Positions 51,641 through 63,880 of a DNA stretch of 64,000 bases are shown here, piece after piece. Source of the DNA: Liolophura sinensis (Eukaryota > Mollusca > Polyplacophora > Chitonida > Chitonidae); the NCBI RefSeq assembly GCF_032854445.1, contig NC_088298.1, positions 5,886,160-5,950,159 of the forward strand. The letters run 5' to 3'. Position numbers and translations under genes: made by a program. The notes beneath the pieces are model-generated. The model did not search any database and was not told the DNA's origin. It saw nothing but the letters and a program-made list of their open reading frames with translations. Each line of letters opens with the position of its first letter. Position 1 is the first letter of the stretch.

Positions 51641-51646
51641 AATAAA
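51641..51646 (+). other. Polyadenylation signal of the temptin-like gene
   Basis: AATAAA ten bases after the stop codon. This is unusually close. A second signal further right may be the one used. Confidence 0.5.
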
Positions 51647-51844
51647 ACCACCAAAAAAAAACAGATACAGGAAACTCTCCAGAGCTGTTTTTGATATAAT
51701 GGCAATCTTTGCACTTACTGTGCTGATTTCTTAAAAAAAAAATCAAAAGGTTTGATCTTGGGTTTTATTTTATGTATGTGTGGGTGTGTGTTATCTTTGC
51801 GTGTTTACCAGAAGTCGCTTTATCCGTGATGAGACATTCATTAA

Positions 51845-52060
51845 AGGAGAAGAAAACATAAAAATTATGTCAAAATAAGATCAAAGGGTATGAAATTTTA
51901 TTTGCAATGATGGTTTTCAGTATTTTGCAGATTTTTTCTTTCAACAGAAAAGGGTGTTTGAAAAAAATTTGTACGGCGGGTATTGGGGACAACAATTTTG
52001 TATATATGGTCTTTACAAAATAATGTTCTCATGCCTGGAATAGTTTTGATAAGAATTTTC
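51845..52060. mobile_element. Copy of the foldback/MITE-like element arm
   Basis: GAAAACATAAAAATTATG, CAACAGAAAAGGGTGTTTGA, TTTGTACGGCGGGTATTGGG and a TAATGTTCTCATG interior match the left half of the element at 6,655-7,165. The right arm is not seen, so the copy is truncated. Confidence 0.65.
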
Positions 52061-52099
52061 TAGGTTATTCAGGCCATCTAGACTTGGGTTGACTGTCTA

Positions 52100-52107
52100 T
52101 GACGTCA
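52100..52107. promoter_or_regulatory. CRE palindrome TGACGTCA, isolated
   Basis: Perfect 8-bp CRE about 470 bases downstream of the temptin-like gene. No transcript start recognised nearby; may be chance. Confidence 0.25.
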
Positions 52108-52109
52108 CC

Positions 52110-53314
52110 CGCTGAGCTTTACCGGGCGACCGGCTGGAGATCGGCTGTGGTAGCAAAGCTATTGTTTTGGTGGATTTAAAGTCATAATTACGCTTCTCAG
52201 AGGCCTGTCACTAACATACTGTTTAAACAGGTTATAATCGTTATAATTAGGACAAGTAGCTAAATCTGGACACTAATCCTTTACTTTTTATGTGGTATTT
52301 TCTGTTTCATTTTAAGTAAGAAGCTATCCACTATAGACTCGATATAGGCTTATATTTTAGGGACGTACTATATACGTGTATATTCGCCACTAGGCCATGA
52401 CCGAGGAGGACTCCTTGCCTCAAAATTGAACAATTAAGGGAGACAACTCTTCATAGACAAAATCGAGTAGTTCTCGATCCGTCTAGCTAAATCTCTGTAT
52501 TATTTTTTTTAAAAAGCCCGCTGTCGTTCAATGTGTGACGTGAGTTATGATGACAAAAATAGCAAATGACTCAGGTGGTCTTTCACACAGAAGTCGCAAC
52601 ACAGTGCACGAGCATGCATATTTCAGGAGATGTATTTCCACACGTCACTGTACGTCTATATAAATGTATTAATTAAGAGGCGTAATTAATACAAGGATGA
52701 AATCCAAAGATGAGTGAATAAGGCACTTATTTCTTTGATTGGCCTTTCTATATATCGATCTAATACAATGCCCAAGGCAATATGCCTGATAAATGCCTGA
52801 CTATGATTAAAGGTCCAGAATATTACTGTAGGCATATTAAATTTATATTCCGAGAATTGCTTCGTATCGGTTATTCAAAGCAGATAAAGTTTTACTTTTT
52901 TAACACAATGCATATATGGCTGTTAATATATATTCTGGCGAAAATGAAACAAGCGTATACAGCAGCGTCATCTTAGTGTCTGGGCTTAAGGCACGCGGGG
53001 AAGAAGGGGTGCGCAACGATCTGAGAAAACTAGGCAAGGATCCAAGCAGTGTCCGCCTACAGGCCTCGGAAACTTCGTGATATCATATATATGTACATGC
53101 TATTGTATACATTGTCTTGCATATGCGTGCTCTAAGCCATGTCGGGAGCACCGAGAGATAGGGTTATATTTCACTGACACAAAATAGCTGACATTGAAAG
53201 TTGCTAATTTAATTTTGAATGTCTAATGTTCTTCCTTCGCGTTATTTGTGAAGATGTATTGCCCTTAACTTCATAGCCGCAGTGTATAGCCACGCCCACT
53301 CTAAATTAAATTTT
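52110..53314. other. Gene-free stretch
   Basis: No exon, RNA gene or clear repeat recognised. Confidence 0.5.
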
Positions 53315-53344
53315 ATATATATATATTATATATATATATATATA
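53315..53344. repeat. TA microsatellite
   Basis: About 13 TA dinucleotides with one interruption. Confidence 0.9.
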
Positions 53345-53362
53345 GGTCATTTATTTCTGACA

Positions 53363-53517
53363 GGAGGGAAGGTCTGCCAGCAACCTGCGGATGGTCGTGG
53401 GTTTCCCCCGGGCACTGCCCGGTTTCCTCCCACCATAATGCTGGCCGCCGTCGTATAGGTGAAATATTCTTGAGTACGGCGTAAAACACAAATCAAATAA
53501 ATAAATAAATAAATCAA
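53363..53517 (+). mobile_element. SINE family A, 5'-truncated, with perfect target-site duplication
   Basis: Starts GGAGGGAAGGTCTGCC and ends in (AAAT)n. ATTTCTGACA flanks it at 53,353-53,362 and 53,518-53,527. The central domain is close to consensus (CTGCGGATGGTCGTGGGTTT, CCCGGTTTCCTCCCACCATA). A young, LINE-type insertion. Confidence 0.95.
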
Positions 53518-53529
53518 ATTTCTGACAAA

Positions 53530-54540
53530 ACTGATGTATACAGCATAAACGGTTTATATATGCGGTATACATACACTAAATATTACATGCATCCATGAAA
53601 AACATGACAACAGTACCGATATACGCTCTTGATAAACACACAGATCTGGTATATTTACGCACATGTACGTTCAATAATTCACTCATTTATTATTTTTTTC
53701 TCGTGTTGTAGCCTTTTGATATAGCAAACACTGATTTGATGCTGGAGGTATCTACATGAATATCTGAGAATACTTCAGTCAGGGGTAAAATAATTCAATA
53801 ACAAACCTATATACCTATTCCATATACATGCATGCATATGTAACAACTAGGCTATTAAATATCGTTGACTATTTTTTTCTTATTAAAATCATGGCTTAGC
53901 TGATAAAATGAAAATGAAATAAAAATAATATTAACAAAGTAAAAAAAAAAATCATGCTAAGATTCAAATATCGCGGGTTCAGTCCGGACGCTTGAGGATT
54001 TGCCGAATAAGCCATGTGTCCATCTATATAAAGCGACGCTGACCTTGTGCAGTACGCATGTATAGTTTGTCAGGCATGTACTATACTGCTGAGCCAACGC
54101 ACGTTCTCATATACATGCTATTAGCATACAAAGTGCTAAATATTTCGCTGATAGTAAAATATATCGTCAGACAGCCTTATCAACAAGCCATGTTATATTT
54201 CAACAGGCCATTCAGTAATTGTTATCATTCCAAGGCTGATGACAGACTGTAGGGTACACGGGTGAATACAGCACCCACGGGCGAAAACCCACTATGCGTA
54301 GGCTGCTGGTATGGGCAAATCAATAGTACGGTAGGCCTAGTTACAGGAATGCCGCAGTGAATGTACCGGCTTGCCGTAGTGCTCAGTTGGCCTGGGAAAT
54401 ACATAGACTGAGCTACATACATAAAAGGCATTTTAAAAAGCACAAACAAACACCAATCGAAATTTGTGAGACTACCGCATGACCGAGCAGAAATCGCGAG
54501 ACACTTCATTTTACTAGATAGCTCAGTTCAGCGCTAACTC
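53530..54540. other. Gene-free stretch
   Basis: AT-rich, no exon recognised. 54,240-54,330 contains GGGCGAAAACCCACTATGCG, which may be a very diverged SINE A remnant. Confidence 0.5.
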
Positions 54541-54673
54541 CTATCTTTTCTGTCGCGTGAACTCTGACCCCTCGTTTTGCTGCAGTGTGGAGCTCGTACC
54601 GACCCGCACGTTTCAGGTATTTGCCGTGTTATACGGGAAGTCCGCCGCAGCACCATGGGGGCCCGAGTTGGAG

Positions 54674-54681
54674 TGACGTCA
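54674..54681. promoter_or_regulatory. CRE palindrome in a promoter-like region
   Basis: TGACGTCA inside locally CG-rich sequence (54,540-54,720) that precedes a likely first exon ending at 55,138. Confidence 0.5.
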
Positions 54682-54829
54682 CCGTGAACTCACCTTATTC
54701 TCTTCGCCCTCTGGTCTTCGTCTTCCTGTAAACAATCGGTTGTTAGACACTAGGTGAGCTTTGGCTGTTTCGCGAGTTCATTCATTCACGCGGAAGCGCA
54801 ATACATCTAAAGAAGCGAGAAGGACAAAT

Positions 54830-55138
54830 TTGGATTCGGAAAAATTGGCTGCTGCAAATATTTAACTACTCTGTGAACTGAAACCATCACCGAGTTGCTC
54901 TAAAAATAATGTTCTTCTCTCGAGCGGTCGGTTGCCATGTTTAGTGAACCCCTGCGACTCGGGTTGATTCTCCACGGCGACTCGTTACAACCTAGCCGAA
55001 GTGTTCCGCACATTTTCGTCCACAATATCATCGCCGTAACTGGAATTTTCGTGAATACTTTGGCTTGTGGGGGTGTATATTCTTTATTAAGGACAGCGGC
55101 CTGAAGACAACTTTCCGTGCTTGGTCCACACAATCAAA
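54830..55138 (+). other. Probable 5' UTR exon of a plus-strand gene
   Basis: A strong donor (CAATCAAA|GTAAGTACTTG) at 55,139 ends a CG-rich stretch with no long plus-strand open frame, fitting a non-coding first exon. The start is a guess, placed between the CRE and the donor. The continuation was not found by 64,000, so the first intron would be long. Confidence 0.4.
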
Positions 55139-55639
55139 GTAAGTACTTGTAAATTGGAGGAGCCGCCAAGCGTGCATGTTGAGGTTATACCTCACTCGAC
55201 GCCATGTTACGAAGGTTTAGAAGCAGCAGTCACGTGTATGGTCTAAATATGGAGAATTTCTCCCTGTCCCTGTCTTATATTTTCAGCTACATGTTTCGTT
55301 CGTGTTTGTGGCCGTTTGACCTGTGAAAATTTGTAGATGTCACTGGTCAATTGTGGCTTGCGTTTTCCGCTGAAAAGCTCTCCAAATCGGGACACACATT
55401 TCGCTCTGTAGTCGTACAAGCTTCGTACAGGGGCATGTGCTCGCAACCAAAAGCTGTCCACATGCTTTCCCAGTTTTTGAAGGCTTCTTGCATTCGTGTG
55501 CCCCGGAAGAACGTCGTGATAGTAAGAAATGAACCGTCTACGTGAAACTGGTGGTTATTTTTGTGCACTATATCTGTAACAACGGCTTACACTTTCTGCG
55601 AGATCGTTGCATATTGCAGTGCCGTTTGATGACGTATTC

Positions 55640-55650
55640 AAAATGGCGGC
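55640..55650 (+). promoter_or_regulatory. YY1-type motif AAAATGGCGGC
   Basis: Plus-strand AAAATGGCGGCCTCC preceded by GATGACGTATTC. The orientation fits a second plus-strand transcript start 500 bases after the first candidate exon. Confidence 0.35.
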
Positions 55651-55659
55651 CTCCTTGTA

Positions 55660-57640
55660 TGAAAGTCAGGCCACAGATCCACACCCACTTTCAGTTCAGT
55701 TTCGGTTTTGCCCATAAACAAACCCTCACCATTGTATTGTGTGCTTCAGTTTGGCAGGTTACAGTGCCCTTTTTTCACAAGATTTGCCATCCGCTGAAAA
55801 CAATGCTGAAATCACTGAAATATTCCAGTTTGTAATCCCCACATGAATGTTTCAGTATCAGTGATGGATGAAATTTGGTAGTCATGCTAACGTGTGTTTT
55901 TGGAGGGTAAATTAATGTTACTTTGTTGTTCTGGGACCAAGTCTTCACATTAGTTTCAAGTGTCCTTATCTCCACAATATGGCTGAAAAAGTATTGAGTG
56001 GCATTGTGCAATAATCATGCATTCTTTTGTTCAAGTGTCACTGCGTCAGTCATGGTGAAAATAGAGAAATGTGCTCTGTGCTCCTAGTTTTCATGTTGAT
56101 AAAACAGCACCTGCAGAAATGACGACAGTCTTGGGGAGTGAGCATGTAATCAGTCGGGTAAATGTTCAGATTGTTAACAGAATACACTGATGAAAAACAT
56201 ATTTGAAAGTAAACTCTTTGGAGTGAGTGGTATGATCAAAGTATTCATGGTCCAGTGTTGCATAACCTGGACAATGAGGGTCATACCACTTTCACCAAAG
56301 GGATGTTTTCAGACACCTGTTTACAGGATTGCAGCAGGCTTGTCCCAATGCTGACTACCTCAGGCCTGAAACCCTATCATGTCATAATAGACTAACAACG
56401 GGCAAACCGTTTTACACATAGACTGTCAGGTCAAACATCTTGTAGATCTACGTGGCTCCGATTTGAACCTGGGTCTTCCAACAACAGAACTTCTTGGGCC
56501 TATTATGATTACATTCATAATTGAGAATCATTTGAAGCCTGGTTTTGCTCTTGCTTTGTAAGACACTCCTCAGGAATGTAATTTATAAAACATGTGCGAT
56601 GACTGCTATTCGTGTTACAGTACACTCATAATATAACTATGATACAATGCTTTGCTGGGCACGTGTAAATCTTTCTTGTATTCTTTAAAGAGGCCAATTT
56701 GTGCTGTATTGCCAATGAAAAAAGGTTCAACATTTATTGCTTCAGTTTTATAAGTATTTAATTGACCATTCTATAACTATAAACTAGTATACCGGGCTTG
56801 AATTAAAAAAACCTGTGGCTTGCAACGTTTTTCCAGTCATAAATGTTTAGCAGGCCAAAAAGCATATGACCTGCAATTTTTAAACATGGCTTGCCAATTT
56901 AGGAGTTCAGTTAAATTAAATTCTGAGGGCTATTTTCAACAATTTCTGGTATTTTGCCTGTCTCCACGTTTAACAATTTTCCCATTCAGTGGCATGAAAA
57001 AACTCAGCTTCAAAGGTTTCAGTCAAGATTTGTGGCTATCGTTTATCATCTACGCAGCTGTCTCACAGTCTGAATATCCACGTATTCTGCCGGTGGCCTT
57101 GGATACAATCTAGATTTTGATGAGAGAAAAAACTAAAATTTTGTCAGCTTTTCTGCATATAACTATTCTAAAATGGATTTAAATATGTACGAGTTATTGA
57201 AAGGATCCTTTTATCTTGAATCCACAAAAGAAGTTGACATGAGTTTCCCTTTTAGTCGATGTAACAATGGAAGTGCATGTAGCGATGCAAGTGTGCGCAA
57301 GCAAAGGGAGATCATTTGTTAAGTAGCTTTCAGCTCAGAGTTACTCCTTGTAACATCTCTCTCTGGTTTGCAGTGAATAATAAATTTGTTGTATCTTTAT
57401 CATGCTGCTATTGACATCTCATGCTTGACCTGCCATTTTATTTGTTGGGGTTTTTTGGCAGTCCTGTTTTAAGTTGGCCTGCTACTCTTAATTTCTGGCC
57501 TGCTGTTCACCATTGACAGACCGTCATTTCGAGCCCCGGTATACATTGATAGGTGAAAACATGATTATATATCAAGTAATGTGTGATGCATTCATGCTGA
57601 GGTAGAGATGCCTTAATTACTCAGATTTTGCTTCATGTAC
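55660..57640. other. Gene-free stretch
   Basis: Presumed first intron of the gene starting near 54.8 kb. Nothing recognised. The 97-codon frame at 56,820-57,113 lacks splice support. Confidence 0.45.
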
Positions 57641-57805
57641 TTAAGTAACCAGATCTTGAAATTTGTGGGAGACTGAAATTGACTGTTTCAATCTCAGACG
57701 AGATGAAATTTCACACTCGATCTTTGCAGGGGAATTTGTAGATTCCCTTGCTTTTGCTGCTTGTGAGGGCGACACTACTGTTGATGATACTCTTGCTGCA
57801 TCTGG

Positions 57806-58042
57806 GGCCTCCATGACAAAGGTGGTTAGCATCCCCGCACGGCACAATGACCCAAGAGCCTCTCACCAATGCAGCCGTTGTGAGTTCAAGTCCAACTCAT
57901 GTTGACTTCCTCTCTGGCCGTAAGAGAAAAGGTCTGTCAGCAACGTGCAAATGATTGAATTTCCCCTAGTTTTCGGTCTGGTTTTCTCCCAGCGTAATGC
58001 TGGCCGCCGTCATATGAGTGAAATATTCTTGAGTATATCTAG
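57806..58042 (+). mobile_element. SINE family A, near full-length, old
   Basis: Head GGGGCCTCCATGACAAAGGT, GGCACAATGACCCAAGAGCC, GTTGTGAGTTCAAGTCC (B-box), CAGCGTAATGCTGGCCGCCG, AAATATTCTTGAGTATATC. The tail is eroded. Confidence 0.85.
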
Positions 58043-58044
58043 TT

Positions 58045-60140
58045 TCACTTTGAAATTTTGTTTATTTTTGGCTGAGTTTTTCCGATGGCTAAAATTGGTC
58101 TAAAGATTGAAACTAACAAACATGCAGCTCCAACACATTCAAAACCTGGATCAAAATCGTAGCTAGATGGAGCTGTGAGCTGGCTGTTCAGTGACCCAGG
58201 ATAAAATCCAGATAGGGGCGGGATTCGTAACTTGTTTGTCTAAGACAAATCTAATGTAAAAAACAATGTTAAAACTCCAGTGAGGTCAGTCAAAGTTATA
58301 AATTATGCACTGTCAAAGAATATGGATGATTGTATAGTCTGGTAATTTGCTCTGTTCGTTAGAGTTTCTTTCACAAAAAGTCAGCTCGCATTTTCTTTGA
58401 ACAGGATTAGCACTTGAAAATATGCTGATGTGTTTTAGTATCCATTACACCTGGCATGCATCATTTTTGCCTTAAAGTGTCCATCATGTTTTTGATAGCT
58501 TCACAAAGTAAAGGTTTTTTTTATTACTGTTATATATAAAATTTGAGGGTTACATGTAATTTGGAACAGGACATGTTAAACATTGTCTGATAGCAACAAG
58601 GTTTGAAATCAAAAATGAAAATGTTGACATCAAAATCACTTTCGTGCCACCATTAAGTAGAAAACAGTGGTGAATGTATGCTACTTTGTGAGCAACACCG
58701 CAAACAAATACATTTCTATTTGTTTTGGCACTAATATAGATTTGCATCTTTTTTTAGGTTTTAAGATACAATTCTGTTTTGATTGGTCTTGTGGCTGTGA
58801 CTTACGAAGGGACATAACTCTAGCAACACAAGACTGAGTGCCTTCATTGCCAGGTGTCCACTTGTTCGCTAAATAGAGTTATATATATGTTTGCATGTTG
58901 GCCTGCATCACCTGTAATATGCATAACTTCAAAGGATATATGCAGGTTTAAACCAGGTAGTATGTGACAACCTTAGTTACAGTACCAGTATTTTGAAATT
59001 AGCAAAGTTCTTATGAATTTACCATTTGGTGGAAATTTTGATCCAAATCAAGGTCAAACCCACCACAATCCAGGGCTTGTATTTTATCATATTCTTATGA
59101 AAACAAGTTGAATCAAGATTAATTTTGCATCTAGTTATGTGGCAGTATGTACTACTTCAGATTCATGTCCTGTGAATCATTCACTGTTCATTGGCATCTC
59201 ACTAGGTCAAGGGTCAGAGGTTAAACAGGCTGATGTAATGAGGCAGTAGTTTTGCACACAAAAATAGGCGCTGCCATTGAAAATATAAACCTCAGGGTAA
59301 AAATGTTGATATTATTTGTAAGCTCTTCAAAGTGATGACCTCAGCAGAAATTGTTTTTATCCATGAATAGCTTATGTGCAATAGATTCCATTTAGATTGT
59401 AAAACATCATGCAAGTGGATAAAATGCTGCAAGTGATTGTTGATGTGGCTGAAATTATGAATATTTGCATGATACAAAATCATAACAATCATAACAAATT
59501 ATAGTGTCAGTATAACTTTTATAGAGTCAGTTTACATACGGTCAGTCAGATTTTAAAGAGCATTTACGCTGAATTTAAATTATGAATTTAATTATGAAAA
59601 TATGAATTTTCCCATAATTTTTTGTCTTTGTTTTTTTTTTGGTGAATGAAGTGTATTTTGCCTCAGGCAGCATGTACATGTATACATAACGATATCCTAA
59701 ATGCAGAAAATTTTGTCTTTAAAGTGAACAAAGTTCGTCATGCTGGACAATCAACATGTACATACACATGCTTATAGTCCTGTATGTAACTGTAAGTATC
59801 TCTGTACCGATGGGCCTGTGTAGGCCTATACATGTAAGTCTTCCAATTTTCTCAACCCAATAACTCAATCAACTTCAGATTTTCCAGGTGTACTCCTGTC
59901 GACCCAAAATAGTAAAGGGTTGAGTATTTTCAAAAAAATGTGTACTGTGGTAGGTTTACCCAGGTCCTCCATTACAGACAGAATAACTGATAGGCCTTTT
60001 GTGGGTGGAGAAGACAGATGAATTGTACAAGAAGACAGTTGGCTATTAGTTAAAAAAAAATAAATATAGGAAAAGAGCAATAGACCCATTTTCACATCCC
60101 TTGGGCTCTATTTTGTTTTATTACTTAGTCTTACATGTGT
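58045..60140. other. Gene-free stretch
   Basis: No coding exon, RNA gene or known repeat recognised. Confidence 0.45.
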
Positions 60141-60149
60141 ATGTATGTA

Positions 60150-60157
60150 TGTCATAT

Positions 60158-60199
<42 letters not shown>

Positions 60200-60200
60200 G
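60150..60200. repeat. TA microsatellite
   Basis: About 18 TA dinucleotides after TACATG. Confidence 0.95.
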
Positions 60201-60424
60201 TGCAGTGACTTGGTGTGAAATGAGTATACATGTATTTGTTTGCTAAAGACCCATAATGGATTAATTACTGGGGTGATAGACTAATAATGAGTAGACAGAA
60301 CACTCTGATACAAACATATTACCCTGCCCCCTCCCACACACACATGCACAGTATAGTCCAGGTAAATCTGACCCGTGACCTAATTACAGGTAGATCGACC
60401 AGACTTTTGTACAGGTGTACACAT

Positions 60425-60640
60425 GTATACTGTAATTCTTCAGCCTTTCGCATGTTTGTATTTCAGCATATTGTGAAGTTATTATTCTGTGTAGACTGAT
60501 AAAATTATGCTTTTGGTGAAGCCCTGAAATTGGCCAACCCAACCAATGTAGTTTTGTCTCCAAAATCAAATTAAAAATTTGCATAGATTTTACTGAAAGA
60601 TGCTCTTTCATAAGTGAGAAGATTGAGGAATTAAGGCATG
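60425..60640 (+). repeat. Dispersed repeat R1, copy
   Basis: TACTGTAATTCTTCAGCCTT, GACTGATAAAATTATGCTTT, AACCAATGTAGTTTTGTCTC, CTTTCATAAG...GAGGAATTAAGGCATG. Matches 30,570-30,760 and the inverted copy at 31,370-31,600. Confidence 0.75.
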
Positions 60641-60824
60641 TACATCCGGCCTGGCAAGGGTAATAATACTCAAGGATATTGTGTTACGTTAAAACAAAAA
60701 AAAAAAAAAAAAAAACAGGAAGAAGATAGCATTTTTGTAATCTTGCCCATTATGAGTAGAAGTACAGTAACACATACTGCTGTACTGTTAGGCCATGTAC
60801 ATGAATGTTGAAGTCCAGGTCATC

Positions 60825-60988
60825 CTCGTTGGCCGTACGTGGGAAGGTCTTCCAGCAACCTGCGGATGGTCGTGGGCTTTCCCCGGGCCCTGCCCAGTTT
60901 CCACCCACCGTAATACTGGCTGCTGTCGTATAAGTGAAATATTCTTGAGTAAGGGGTCGAACACCAATGAAATAAATAAATAAATAGT
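60825..60988 (+). mobile_element. SINE family A, 5'-truncated
   Basis: TTGGCCGTACGTGGGAAGGT, CCTGCGGATGGTCGTGGGCT, CCACCGTAATACTGGCTGCT, GAAATATTCTTGAGTAAGGG, (AAAT)n. Confidence 0.9.
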
Positions 60989-61064
60989 TGTAAATGTGTA
61001 GAATGAAAGTTCACCATGTCTGCGAAAAAGCCATGATTAAATACAGATGTATTAAGAAAAATTC

Positions 61065-61205
61065 AGGTCATAGGTTTAGCCAAGGGAGTGTCTCCATGTC
61101 GTTGAAATTTCCTATTCTGACAGGGATGGGAGAAATAGAGGTAGTGAAAATAGGAGAAAATTGGAAATGAGACAGCCTGATTTCAAATTCTGGCTAAATA
61201 TTTAC
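61065..61205 (+). repeat. Dispersed repeat R2
   Basis: TCATAGGTTTAGCCAAGGGA ... CCTGATTTCAAATTCTGGCT, collinear with 44,205-44,350 in eIF1 intron 2. Confidence 0.8.
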
Positions 61206-61209
61206 TTCA

Positions 61210-63265
61210 GATTGTAAGAAAGACATATGCTGACCATTCTGTTTTTACTCTGTAAAAGCGCCTGGATTGTGCCCATAAGATGTGAAAATCTGGTGGAAGG
61301 TCAAGCCACAGTTGATAATGAACACCTACCCAAATTGTTAAGTTAACACGTTTTTCAGTACTGAGAGAAAAGAATATAAAATTACTTGGTGCGTTTATTT
61401 TTTGTTGAGTTTATGACTGATATATCCAGGATTTTGTCAGGGTTTCACTGTTTGATGGTGTGAGATGTTTTTTGTTGTTAGCACGCAGTTTTTGAGTTAC
61501 ATCCTTACGACAAGAACATGGCGCTCTGGTGCAAAATGTTGTCGCCACTTCACGGCACAGTAGGGCTACTTAAGAACAAATGACTGACAGAACATTATTT
61601 TTGCACTATTGGGAATCCAAACCTACCCCAAAACACAATTCAGAAGATCCAACCAATCTTTCTTATTTAGTTTTCTGTATGCTATGTACCACTCCATGTT
61701 AAAACTAGCCGATTGGCCTACAGTGCCGCAAAGCAACGAAGTTGTCACAAAGGGACGTCTCTCTGTTGTAACGTAGTTCAAAACCTACGCTTTGTGTAGA
61801 TCTAGATCTGTGCTATTATACGTGTTGAACAGACAGGGCAAGGGAACTTACACTGTCAGCTGTAGTTTGACCTTTAAGCCTGTCTTGGCTGCCAAATGAA
61901 TGTTTCAAGTCGTTAACATGTCAAAAATCTAGTCTCCAGGAAGTGTGCTGCATTTGTTGAAGAAAAATACCGCAGATTCTTTACATATTTGAATTTAGCC
62001 CATTCTCTGTCCTCAGGTGGTGAAGCTGTGCGGAGCTATCTCCCTTGATTTGTGAGCTCTTGTGTGGCTGAAATGCCCCATGCTGTAGGATTATTGTTCT
62101 CTTGCACTGTGCTTTTCTGGGAATGTAACTAGAAAGAAAACATATAGATGTACAATAACTAATAAGATTTCTTATTCCTCACATTGTAAAGGAATTAAGA
62201 GAATTAGCCAGAAAATTTGTCAGTACTTAAAACTCAGCCAATCACCGAGCCAGCCCTAGATTCTGACTTGAAATGCATGTAAGTCCAGTCGGCGTTCCAG
62301 GGGTCTTGGGAGTTCACACAGATAACGAGACAGGGTGGGGGCAAACTAACGTAGATAAAAGACGTTATTGTATGGTAATTGTTAGATTGAATGCACATCT
62401 GTCTGTCGACGCGATGGTGCTGTTGGCACTTAGAGTAAATGACGTAAAGTTTCGTCGGTTTCTCTCGTAAGCTTTGGCACGGGCTGAGTTAGCGGCAAGA
62501 TGACAAAAGGTGGGTGATTAGCTCCCCACCCATTCCAGAGTACAGGTTTATAATTCATGAATTAAGCCCAAGAAAGTATCAAGTCCGGCATTGACTATTA
62601 CATACCTATAAATTGCAAACACCTGTCTTGATCCATGGCCATGCCAAACAAGCTATGTACAAATGCTACAATGTACACCGCGAACCTTGAAACGACAAAC
62701 GTACGATTGTTCCGGTAATGTGGAAATTACGTCACAGCATTATTTTGTGAACTGTTGTCCATTCAGAGCCCGCATTACACAACAAATATTTGTACAGATG
62801 TATTTCAGGTACAGATTGATTTCACCGAGAAATATCTTACTAACCTCTGGTATAATTTGAATGAAGCATGTGACTTAATGTGCACATTTTGTTTCGTTAC
62901 AATCGGGACTGTCTTCCTACTGCAGAAGAGTTACCTTTTGGTTCCCGTGTTTTGAACTCGGGAACGTCCCATTAAACACAGAAAATATACTCAAAGCAAG
63001 GTTTCTGAAAACTATCACAACAAGCTTTGACCCCTTTTCGGTAGCACTGTGTGCCTTGAAGTAAGCCTGAATGTACTATATTCATCATAATTAAAACTGA
63101 GGAAAACATGAACTGTTGATGACAAGAGCATAGACTGACTGCTCAGTGAAGCGTGAGCTTGTTTATTAAGTTCGGAAACTGTCCATATAATCCCGACCAC
63201 CCCCGACATGGGAGACACAGGCTGAACACTACTACATCCTATATGCACAGGTTGGCGTAACATGT
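61210..63265. other. Gene-free stretch
   Basis: No family recognised. A short ATG-donor configuration (GCAAGATGACAAAAG|GTGGGTG) occurs near 62,500, too little to call an exon. Confidence 0.4.
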
Positions 63266-63269
63266 AGAG

Positions 63270-63425
63270 CTGTAATTGCACATACCCTAATTTCTCAACC
63301 CCTTTGCTTATGAAAGTGGACCTTTCAGTGCAATTTACGCACATTTATAATTTGATTATAAAGACAAAATTACAGTGCTTGGATTAGGCTTCAGAAGAAG
63401 TGTAATTTTATCAATCTGCAGGATT
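63270..63425 (-). repeat. Dispersed repeat R1, copy
   Basis: ACCCTAATTTCTCAACCCCT, CCTTTCAGTGCAATTTACGC, GTGTAATTTTATCAATCTGC, as in the 31,370-31,600 copy. Confidence 0.75.
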
Positions 63426-63756
63426 CTGCTTGCAGTGGGCGGCGATGAGGGGCGGCATCCAGTAATAGCATTAAGCGCCCAGCATCAGACATGAAATCTT
63501 GATGCACCTGGTACTCCAAAATCAAGATAGCTGTATTTATAAATCGTGGAAGGGACAGATTAGCAATTGATCGTACCGTTTGGAAACTCCTTGTGACCAC
63601 TGTCTCTCAAAAGTGATCACACTACCGCATGTGATTGTAATTCTCATAAACATTGCGTCTTCGCCGAAAAGTGGCGTGTACAGATGCTTGTGACACTGCC
63701 TTCGGCACATTTCTCGGTTAGTGAGGATTGAATTTACTTGCTAATCTAAAGTGTAC

Positions 63757-63877
63757 AGTTGGATCGGCCACGATATCTCGGTAGAGAATCCGCTTCGAGA
63801 GCAGTCGATCCAGGGGCAGTCCTGGATTGGGTCACACCTAAGTCCTTAAGAGAAGAAATTGTAGCTTCCTCGCTTTG
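63757..63877 (+). mobile_element. SINE family B, head-only copy
   Basis: tRNA-like head: GATATCTCGGTAGAGAATCC (A-box side), then GATCCAGGGGCAGTCCTGGA and GGGTCACACCTAAGTCC, with the start of the body (GTAGCTTCCTCGCTTTGTGT). Cut off where the next head begins. Confidence 0.85.
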
Positions 63878-63880
63878 TGT

